Shown here: piece after piece, positions 32,746 through 42,248 of the stretch
How positions within the stretch are numbered: the first letter of the stretch is position 1
How the letters are laid out: each line of letters starts with the position of its first letter
Origin: Platanthera guangdongensis
Lineage: Eukaryota > Streptophyta > Magnoliopsida > Asparagales > Orchidaceae
Length of the DNA stretch: 64,000 bases
Reading direction: 5' to 3'
Assembly: GCA_039583875.1 (NCBI GenBank)
Contig: CM077165.1
Location: 80,154,757-80,218,756, forward strand
Position numbers and translations under genes: made by a program
Notes under the pieces: model-generated
Seen by the model: the letters and a program-made list of their open reading frames with translations, nothing else
The model's database searches: none
Told to the model about the DNA's origin: nothing

Positions 32746-33873
32746 GTGACACGAAGTGGAGCTGGGCCGTCTGAGCCCCAGCGTTCTGATGAGAGTAGGG
32801 CACCAGCTGAGGTGCCTACACCTCCACCGTCTGCCGAGCATGTGCGGTTAGTTGCGGAGGCATTATTTACCATGATCCAAGGCCAGCCACTTAGGCAGGA
32901 ACAAGTGGATGTTAGGCCAGAACAGGTGGAGGCAAGGCCGGAACCTGTAGTGGATGTGGCTCCTCGAGCAGCTGAGAAGCAACTAACACGGTTCATGAGT
33001 TTCCATCCGCCTACATTTTCAGGAGCGGGTACTCCGACGCAGGCAGAGGATTGGTTATCGCGCGTCAAGAGAGTTATGGCGGCGATTGGCACGGCGGAGC
33101 GTCAGAAGGTTACCTTAGCTACATTCTTGCTTGAAGGAGAAGCTCGCTTGTGGTGGGATGAGATAGAGTTACATCATTTGGCGGGTCGTCCGTTAGCTCA
33201 AGTCTCCATGGATGAATTCTCTCGATTGTTCCTAGCAAAGCACCTTCCTGTGGCTCAGCGGATAGCCATGGAAAATGAATTCCAACGGTTGACTCAAGGT
33301 GAGGGCAGTGTTGACGCGTACCTACATGAATTTACGCGCTTGGGGCGGTATGCGGGTTCGATATTTGCTGATGAGCAGCGGAAGACCAATAGGTTCTATG
33401 AAGGCCTGAGGGACGAGTTGAGGTTCCTTGTGTCAAGTTCTGTGAACCAAGGTTTCCAAGCATTGGTTGACACTGCAACCGCGTTGGAAAAGGATATGAA
33501 AAGGGTGCAAGGAAAAAGAGCTTTGACTGTGACGCAACCGGAGTGGAAGGCGCCCCGATCTGGGAAACCATTCTATAAGAAGAAATGGGGTAAGAAGTCC
33601 AAGCCGAGTGGACAAGCTCCTTCATCAGTTGCAACGGGAGCAACGTCAGGGGCTACTTCCAAGCCAGATACTCGGGTCTGCTACAATTGTGGCCGCATGG
33701 GGCATATTGCGCGAGATTGTCGGATGCCGCCGAAGAGTGAAAAGAAGGCGGGAGCATCGTATGCGGAGAAAGGAAAGGCGGTGGTGGATTCCTCTGCCTC
33801 GCAAGCGCAACCCCGGTCTACAATCTTGGCCTGCAGGAGGCCATCAAGCAGAGTGACGTGGTCACAGGTATGA
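32746..33873 (+). CDS. gag: B gag (capsid and nucleocapsid)
   Basis: Gag polyprotein. The frame begins with GTG straight after CACCTTTAG, with no ATG nearby, which is why I infer an upstream exon. Capsid region about residues 80-260 (FSGAGTPTQAEDWL, ARLWWDE, NRFYEGLRDELRFLV), a Lys-rich linker, and a CCHC knuckle CYNCGRMGHIARDC at about residue 312. Near 33814 one base of a G run is missing: the other frame then reads NLGLQEAIKQSDVVTG, the expected end, up to the predicted intron at 33868. As it stands, the frame ends at 33873. Confidence 0.88.
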   Translation: MTRSGAGPSEPQRSDESRAPAEVPTPPPSAEHVRLVAEALFTMIQGQPLRQEQVDVRPEQVEARPEPVVDVAPRAAEKQLTRFMSFHPPTFSGAGTPTQAEDWLSRVKRVMAAIGTAERQKVTLATFLLEGEARLWWDEIELHHLAGRPLAQVSMDEFSRLFLAKHLPVAQRIAMENEFQRLTQGEGSVDAYLHEFTRLGRYAGSIFADEQRKTNRFYEGLRDELRFLVSSSVNQGFQALVDTATALEKDMKRVQGKRALTVTQPEWKAPRSGKPFYKKKWGKKSKPSGQAPSSVATGATSGATSKPDTRVCYNCGRMGHIARDCRMPPKSEKKAGASYAEKGKAVVDSSASQAQPRSTILACRRPSSRVTWSQV

Positions 33874-33958
33874 GTTTAGTTTTGCTTATGCTAATGTTTG
33901 TATGCTTAGCTTAGTACCTCTTTGTTTGCGATTTGTATGTGTGACATGGTTGTCATAG
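33868..33958 (+). other. Predicted gag-pol intron of B (91 nt)
   Basis: ACAG/GTATGA to TGTCATAG/GT. Splicing joins DVVTG in phase 1 to the protease frame (FVMIRDTL...LFDTGAS), the normal spacing for the family. Unspliced RNA stops within the intron, giving Gag only. Confidence 0.65.
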
Positions 33959-36900
33959 GTTTTGTGATGATTCGGGACACGCTGGCGCGAGCACTGTTTG
34001 ATACAGGTGCATCGCATTCTTTTCTGTCTTGTGATTTTATAACGCGGCTTGGGATACCCAGTCGTGCAAAGACAGATAAGGTCAGAGTGGTGTTGCCGAA
34101 TGGCTGTTGGATGCTTGCGGATCAAGCTTGCGATGTGGCGGTTCAGCTAGGAAGTCGGGATTTTTGTTTAACCGCATTTGTTTTGCCAATTTCGGAATTC
34201 GATGTGATTTTTGGGATGGATTGGCTTGCGGAACAGCATGCTATGATTGATTGTCAGTCCAAAGAAATCACGTTGGGCCAGAATACCGAACAGGAGACAA
34301 AGTTCGCGGGTATGCGAGGAGTGGGCGGGACATTGATGTCTGCACTCCAGGTAGTCAAGGCTGTTCGGAAGGGTGCGGAGTGTTACTTTGCACTAATTCA
34401 GGCTGTTGAGCCTAAGGCCAGTGTGTGCGAGGTTCCGATTGTGGCAGAATTTACAGATGTGTTTCCCACGAATCTCCCTGGGCTACCACCCCAGCGGGAG
34501 ATTGACTTCACGATCGAGTTGGTGCCAGGTGCGAAACCTGTGGCCCGCTCGCCATATCGCGTCGCGCCAAAAGAGATGGCGGAATTGAAGATTCAACTGC
34601 AAGAAATGCTAGAGCAAGGGTATATACGCCCAAGTATGTCACCTTGGAGCGCGCCTGTGCTTTTTGTAAAGAAGAAAGACGGTGGATTGCGATTGTGCAT
34701 CGACTACCGTGAACTGAATAAGCTGACCGAGAAGAATAAATATCCGATCCCCCGGATTGATGAGTTATTTGATCAGCTGGTAGGTTCTACTGTCTATTCG
34801 AAGTTGGACCTGAAGTCTGGTTATTACCAGTTAAAGATTCGGGAAGGTGATATTCCCAAAACTGCATTTGGAACACGCTATGGGCACTATGAGTTCACAG
34901 TCATGCCCTTTGGACTGTGCAATGCGCCCTCTGTGTTTATGGATTTGATGCACCGCATTTTCCGTGAGTACCTGGATCTGTTTGTGATAGTGTTCATTGA
35001 TGATATCCTGGTGTACTCAAAGTCGAAAGCTGAACATGAGATTCACTTGCGGTTGGTGTTGAACACGTTGAGGCAAAATCAGCTCTCTGCCAAGTTCTCG
35101 AAGTGCGAGTTTTGGCTATCGTCAGTAGCATTTTTGGGCCATGTGGTGAGTGGAGCGGGCATTGCAGTGGATCCAGCGAAGATAAGAGCCATACAAGAAT
35201 GGCCAATATTGTCTTCCGTGGCCGAAGTCAGGAGTTTCCTTGGACTTGCGGGCTACTATAGAAGATTTGTGGAGAACTTCTCGCGGATCGCTTTGCCGCT
35301 AACCACACTGACACGGAAGGATCAGAAGTTCGTTTGGACGCCAGAGTGTGCACGAGCTTTTGAAGAGCTGAAGATTCGGTTGACCACGGCGCCGGTGTTG
35401 TCTTCGCCATGTGGGACCGATGGTTTTGTTATTTATAGTGATGCCTCAGGGAGCGGCTTAGGCTGCGTTCTTCTGCAGAATGGAAAAGTTATTGCTTATG
35501 GCTCACGCCAACTGAAGGTGCACGAGCGAAATTATCCCGTCCATGATTTGGAACTAGCGGCGGTGATTTTTGCACTGAAGCTGTGGCGACACTACCTTTA
35601 TGGCGTGAAGGTGGAGATCTATACGGATCATAAGAGCCTCAAGTACCTTTTGGAGCAGAAAGAGTTGAACATGCGACAACGAAGGTGGTTGGAGTTCCTT
35701 GGGGACTACACTTTCGAGATTCACTATACACCCGGGAAGGGAAATGTTGTCGCGGATGCCTTGAGTCGGCGAGTTCCGGCTAGAGCGAATTGGTTACAAA
35801 GGCATGATGAACGTCTGATCCAGGAGTTGGAGGCATTGGAGATCTATTGTGTTGACAAAAATTCCACTGCCATTGCGTGTTTGAACTGGACCGAGGTGCA
35901 ATGTGACCTTGCGGACCGAGTTCGACGGGCAACGGAGTTGGATGAAGATCTCTTACGCTATGTGAATGAAGGGCCAGAGGGCAAATTTACCTGGATTGAC
36001 GGTCTGTTGCGAAAAGAATGCCGATTGTGCATCCCAAATGTGGGGAAACTGAGGGAAGAACTGATGTATGAAGCACATTATACGAAGTATTCCATTCACC
36101 CCGGGAGCACAAAGATGTTCAACGATATGAAGAAGCTTTTCTGGTGGCCAGGGCTTAAGAAAGATGTTGCCCTTTACGTGGCCAAATGCCAAACATGTGC
36201 GATGGTGAAGGCGGAATGCCAAAAGCCGGGCGGATATTTGAAGTCACTGCCGATCCCAGTGTGGAAATTTGATGATATTTCCATGGATTTTGTGCATGGG
36301 TTGCCAAGATCGCAGCGAGGAAATGATTCCATTTGGGTGATAGTTGACCGGCTAACCAAGTAGCACATTTCCTTCCGAACAGGCGGGATGATTCAGTTGA
36401 AAGTTTGGCAAAGTTATATGTTGACCAGATTGTGCGGCTTCACGGTGTTCCTCGGAGCATCGTAAGTGATCGAGATGGGCGGTTTACGTCAAATGATTGG
36501 AGGCTAGTTCACCGACTGTTGGGCACGAAATTGACTTTCAGTACGGCCTTTCATCCCCAAACGGATGGCCAAACTGAACGTACCAACAGAACAATGGAGG
36601 ACATGCTCCGAATGTGCGCCCTTGATTTCGGAAAGAAATGGGAAGATCATCTCTATATGGTCGAGTTTGCATATAATAATAGCTACCAAGCAAGCATTGG
36701 GATGGCACCATATGAAGCTCTATATGGCAGGAAGTGTCGTACTCCCTTGGCTTGGGTAGAAGCGGGTGAAGCTCGGATTGTTAAACCAATGAGGTGGATG
36801 AAGCAAACTCAACCATTCGGACTATTCGAGAGAGATTGCTGATTGCTCAAGATCGACAAGCGAAGTACTACAACGCCAAGCACCGGAATGTCGAAATTGC

Positions 36901-37321
36901 GGTTGGCGATTGGGTCTACTTGAAGATCAAGCCATTCAAAGGTGTCTCCAGGATTCGACGATTGAAAAAGTTGAGTCCAAGATATTTAGGTCCTTTTGAA
37001 GTAGTTGAGCGAATTGGCGAAGCGGCTTATCGGCTAGCTCTGTCGGCGGACTTGGGTGGATTACATGATGTTTTTCACATCTCGGTACTGCGGAAAGCCG
37101 TGAAAGATCCAGCTCAAATGATCGCGGATGATCGTGTGCCGGTGGAGTATGGGCTAACAACGAGAGTTAGACCCATTCAGATCGAAGATCGAGCCGAGAA
37201 ACAGTTGCGGAACAAGACGGTCGATATGGTAAAAGTCCGGTGGGACAACTGCGGCCGTGAAGAACTGACATGGGAGCGTGAGCAGACCATGCGAGAAGAG
37301 TTCCCTGAGCTGTTTGTGTAA
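33959..37321 (+). pseudogene. pol: B pol: protease, RT, RNase H, integrase, chromodomain
   Basis: Open from 33922 to 36363, then shifted. Protease [10 protein letters not shown] (catalytic Asp near 34000), RT with VFIDDIL (about 34990-35010), RNase H YSDAS (about 35431), integrase finger (about 36070-36200), MDFVHG Asp (36286), second Asp near 36470, Glu near 36577, DWVYLKIK (about 36910) and a chromodomain ending EEFPELF (37180-37318). Two frameshifts: near 36360, which creates a stop after DRLTK, and near 36789. Each is loss of one G from a GG pair. All catalytic residues are otherwise present, so the copy is either freshly broken or mis-sequenced. Confidence 0.92.
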
Positions 37322-37426
37322 ATTGGAGCGAAAAAGTTGTAACATTAAATTTTATATGTTGTACCCTTTTTCTTGCTGGTTTCTGTTGCTTTCCTGTCTC
37401 CAAATTTCGAGGACGAAATTTCCTGT

Positions 37427-37439
37427 AGGAGGGGAGGAT
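37427..37439 (+). other. Polypurine tract of B
   Basis: AGGAGGGGAGGAT directly before the 3' LTR TGTAACAGCCC. The region 37322-37426 between the pol stop and this tract is noncoding and includes the conserved TTTCGAGGACGAAAT. Confidence 0.85.
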
Positions 37440-39910
37440 TGTAACAGCCCAAAGTTCTGAAACGGGAAAATTTGGGTGACACAGCCTGGGACACGGGCGT
37501 GTCCCAGGGCGTGTCAGGTGGACACGGCCTGCGACACGGGCGTGTCGCAGGGCGTGTCAAGGCAGTGTCGACAGTCGACTTAGGTGTCGACGATTTTTGC
37601 TCGACGATCGTCGAGAGGAGGCACACGGCCTAGGACACGGGCGTGTCCATGGCCGTGTCATTGAGTGTCGAGTGTCGAGATCGTCGAGTGTCGAGATCGT
37701 CGAGTGTCGAGTGTCGAGTGTCGAGATAGGTGACACGGCCTGTGACACGGGCGTGTCACAGGGCGTGTCAAATCGGAACGACGAGCTCAGCCCGCCGAAT
37801 GATTTTGACAGGGCGTGTCTGGGTGCCGTGTCTGGGCACACGGCCGGGGACACGGGCGTGTCCCAGGCCGTGTGAAGTCTCGGGATGATTTGGGATTTTT
37901 TTCACCCAGGTACACGGCCACAGACACGGGCGTGTCTGAAGGCGTGTTGGTGACACGGCCCATGACACGGGCGTGTCCCATGGGCGTGTCACTGGTTTGG
38001 ATAGGTCGGTTGACCACCGCTTGAGGCACACGGCCAGGCACACGGCCGTGTTCGAGGCCGTGTCGGGTCAAAATGTGTGTTTTTGGCAGAATCGTGGCCG
38101 TCCATTTCTTCAGTCTGAATCCAAGAGCTGAAAGCTCTTCTTCTTTTTCCTTAAGGGCCGAATTCAGAAAAGAATCCTCACTTTGAATTGGCCTTCATCT
38201 TTCTTCAAGAGAGAGAGAAAGAGTGAGAGAAAGGAGGAGGAAGAAGGGAAGGGGGCTGCTGTTGGTGGTGCTGCGGTTTACCGGCGAGAGATCCGAAGCC
38301 AGCGTTGCGGAGGAGACGATCTTGCGAGTCTTGCAAGCTAGCTTTCAAGCCATGGCACCGAAGCGATCGTCAAGGGTAACGACTTTTCTTCCTAGCCATG
38401 TGAAGGCTTCTATTTTGGCATATCTTTTGATTCCCCCACCAAGAGGTGGCTGCTTTTGGGAGTCATTTGGGTGATTCTTGAAATCCCCTTTTGTTGTGCA
38501 TATAGATCCGGAAATGGAGTACGGAATAGGCATGCTGTGTGAAGCCCATCTGGACAGGTTGGTCTGGATTGGTGATGTTGCATACGAACCGGAGAAGACT
38601 CCGTGATACCGTGTAGTGTAAGGAGTCTCGGGTTATACCTGCGAAAAGGAGTAGCAGGAAGTACTGGGTGGTAGCCCAGGAAATAGCCTTGTGATGGTTT
38701 TGGGTCCAACCTGTGAATGAGGCACAAGTAGTACTGGTGAGACCAGGAAAGGCCCTTTTTGTGATGCTTGATGTCATAGGGTGTCCACCTGTGAAGCGAG
38801 TCACAGGAAGTACTGGCATGCCCAGGAAAGACCCCTGACATTTGTGCTTGTGCGGTGTCCACCTGTGAAGAGAGTAACAGGAAGTACTGGTGTGCCCAGG
38901 AAAGACCCGCTGTTGTTGTGAGAAAATGGGTGTAAGGCTTATGCCCAGGCTTAAATGCCAGGAACAGGATTGGTGAGACCGACCCGCGCCTTTGATATAG
39001 CCATGAGTACGCTGTACTCGGAGAAGGCAAGGCGATTTGAGCAACGGGGGGTGGAGGATCCGACCTGCGCTATGTCCGTCCGATGTGAGACCAAAGGTAC
39101 GGTCTGTTGGAGCGCATAGCAAGAGTCTTCGGCCTGCGCGCCATGACACAATGGGGGGCTACGGGCCATCCCGTGTCCGAGGACTAACTCCGGCTGCACG
39201 CCATGGAGTAAATGCTCAAGAGATTTACCGTTGGGTGATAACCCTGATACGGTGGTGGGCAAGAGGTTGCCAGAACACCAAGAATGTGCCCTGAGTGCAC
39301 GGACCGTTGGGCCGGGTGGCGAACGGTTGTGATGGCTTGTGTGCGTGAAAGCACATTTTGATATATTGCCATACTTGTGATATGATATGCCTGCAGGGAT
39401 AAATACCGCTGCCCCGAGAGAAGGGGTAGGGTCGTTATAATTTGGTCAGCTGAACGCTGACCGTTGCTTTTGTTTGCCACCGGTGGGTGGATTGTCCCTT
39501 GCACAGGTGCTGGAGAGCCGAGCGGGACGCATAGAGGTTGATGCTCCTGCTGGTGTTGCTGCTGCTGCTGTTTAGCCCTCGAAGGCTATGTTTGAGATGT
39601 GTGTTTTCTTTTGTTGTGGCCGGCCTGCGCGCCCATAGTTGTAGCCACTGTATGAAAGCTATGTAAGGCCATAAGGCCAACACTTGTTCTTATTGTAAGA
39701 CATTCCTATATGTATATAAAATGTGGAGTTTTATGTTTGGACATTCATGAGGAGTTCAAGTAGTTTAGGCTTCCGCTAGAATGCATGTGATAGGTGCGAT
39801 GCGCTACTCTGGTATCATCCTGTACCTTCACCGACTGTTTTGTGGTATATCCTGTGGGGCCCCGGCCGGACCTTCTAGAATATATCATATGAACGGATGG
39901 GGTTGTTACA
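37440..39910 (+). repeat. 3' LTR of B
   Basis: 2471 bp, nearly identical to 30052-32526. Differences seen include AAAA/AAA, GGGG/GGG, CGG/CG and a few substitutions. Confidence 0.96.
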
Positions 39911-39915
39911 CCCGG

Positions 39916-40172
39916 AACACGCACACGACCCCTGTACCAGCAGAAAGGGCAGAAAGGCCACCAGAACGTGCACACCACATCCCCGAGATAGGGATAAAGA
40001 ATAACAACAGAAATGGAAACACAGAAAGCACACAGAAGCGGGCCTACAGTGCACTTAATCGTGAAATAGGTACATAAACAAAAATAAGCAATAAAGGCTC
40101 TCAAGTGTAGTGCTAAGGCGATAAAACTAGCCCAGATGAGTCCAAAAATCAGTGTAAAATGTGGACTCATCA
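39916..40172 (-). repeat. TRG-inner 3' LTR, second part
   Basis: Continues from 30051 after B and its duplication, ending GTGGACTCATCA. Matches 45774-46028 of the other LTR. Confidence 0.92.
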
Positions 40173-42248
40173 CACCCCCCAGACTTAACCATTTGCACGT
40201 CCCGAGCAAATCATCACTCCATGGACTCGAAGATAGCTAACTGGCCCAGTAATTTCAAAAAGAAGTAAGACGAGAAATAAAATATATCATGAGTATAGAA
40301 GAGATAATAAAAAAACTTTTTAATTATACAACGTAGTTTAAACTATTCGACAGACGTAAATAAATATTGTAATTGCTCAAAATTAGAATTCTGGAGAATC
40401 GTGCGATCATGTGCAGGAAGAAAGTAGGCAGGCCACTAAGGTGAGCATTGCCAAAGTTCGGGACTCAGGATCACCTCCAAAGGAATCCACCAATGTCGGG
40501 GACCATACGCTTGCACGTTCACACTCTCTCCACGGTGCGGGTTAGACTCAAGCGTGAATCAGTAGGACTTGTAGGAGGAAATGGGGCTTAGGCAATGGCT
40601 TGGTGGTCAAAGATAAACATGAAGGCTCTATGCAACCAAATCGAGCGAAAACAACCCAAACCAAAACAGCCACTTAGAAAAGAATAGGGCACACGCCCCC
40701 AGACTTAGCTTGAAATCCGGGTGTGAACACGGCTGAACCCGACCAAATTCAAAAAAAAGGATGGGGATCAAGATCTCAAAGCAATTCTTTCATATAAATA
40801 TTCGTTTTTTCTAGTGCGCGAATCAGCTTTTTATTTTCATAAACTGTTGTTTTCTTTTCTGCGCTAGCAATCCCCAAACGAAGCAATCAAAGCGGGAATA
40901 AAATCAGCACCCCCAAAAACAATGTCCACTAATCACAACCTCGGCAAAATAGGAAATACAAATCAGCTCAAGCATTTGATTGCGAAGGTGGGTTTAGCTT
41001 CAGGCCTTGGTGAAAGTGAGTGGAGCTGGATCAAAGGAAGGGTAGGCACAAATTTGGCATGCAATGGTTAACAGGTAGGAATGGCTAAACAAGGCTCAAA
41101 CTAGCCAAAAAGAAGGCCTACGTCATGCTCGTGCTTAACTAACCGTGCACCAATGCTTCGAGAGTAGCTTAGGGCAAGTTCTTAGCCACCGAGAAAGATG
41201 ATCCTTCCCCCCGACTCGAGCAATACGAGTCTAGTGGTGGCTACACACATTCCTATACTATCGTTTAATTATCCCAGATTCAGATTTTGAGCAGTACAAA
41301 CAATATTGACGTGAGCAAAAAAGAATAATTCTACGAGCATGAAGAAAAATTAGTTCTATCCAAACTCTACACAAACCATGAGTATTCGATTAGGAGCACT
41401 GCATGAGTTTCGAACTACTCAATCCTGAAATCCTAAGCCAGTACCACTATTTTAAAGTTTACACAAAAGCAATAAATTTAACTCGGGTTGTGCGCGTAGG
41501 TAAGAGCGCACTCGTGTGGGTGATTCAGTGTGTGCAACCAAAAAAAAACAAGAAATAAGTAAATAAGAAACTGTAATGCAACAGAAGGTGCGGTGTAGTG
41601 ACCACAGGCATACTTCCCCCCCCAGACTTAAAGTTGACAACGAGTAAAAATAAACATTCCAAAGAGGAGAAATAGCTAGGGTAGGAAGTTACCTATGCTC
41701 AAAATTGAGCATACCAGTCGGGCAATGAGATGTCCAAGTGCGGCCACGTTGCCGCGCCTCTAATAATCCTGCACCTGCAATTAAAGGATGCAAGCCAAAC
41801 AAAATCTGGACACAGATATATATATGAGGAAATATACCGAACTCAAAATACAGCATAGGACCGAACGGTCCAACTTGGGTTGTCTCACGAAAGCCCTTTT
41901 GTTTATCGTCCTTAAGGTGGACCAAATACATGTATTAGTAGTTCAAATAGAGAGTTCTTGGCAGTAGCAAAAGGAAACAAAATTAAAAATAGAGCAACCA
42001 GCATTCAACAAGTAGCAAGAAAGAGGATGGCACAATCAGCTATACGCAGATTTATGGTAAGTCTCGCCGGTGGGATGCGAGAGAACAGCAGAGTGTCTTT
42101 TTGCAGTCGGGGTAGGCATTGTCCTATTACTGCGAGTGCACTCTTTCGCGCGCCGGAAGGCAGCGTAGCGCTCTTCGCGTAAGCGCTTGGCCTCTTTTAG
42201 TTTCTCCACCGTGGGAGACTTCCAATGAAGGTAGGCTGTGGGGTTTCC
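40173..42248 (-). other. Noncoding 3' region of TRG-inner in place of pol
   Basis: About 2.1 kb between gag-protease and the 3' LTR with no RT, RNase H or integrase motif in any frame. It holds three copies of the purine tract on the minus strand: at the LTR edge (40173-40187), at 40696-40707 and at 41616-41630, all TAAGTCTGGGGG. Short ORFs near 41689-41931 are partly shared with TRG-outer but show no domain. Confidence 0.75.

Larger units (their letters stand above)
30052..39910 (+). mobile_element. Chromovirus B, complete Ty3/gypsy element
   Basis: 9859-bp element, LTRs of 2475 and 2471 bp that differ by only about ten changes by eye, about half of them run-length indels. It has a primer site, gag, pol with chromodomain, purine tract and exact duplication. 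It is the innermost and apparently youngest layer. Breaks are limited to three single-base losses in G runs. Confidence 0.96.

Noticed and set aside
41689..41931. Small minus-strand ORF in the TRG 3' region, partly kept in TRG-outer
   Set aside because: The shared part is short, TRG-outer carries an expanded TA run in it, and no domain is visible.
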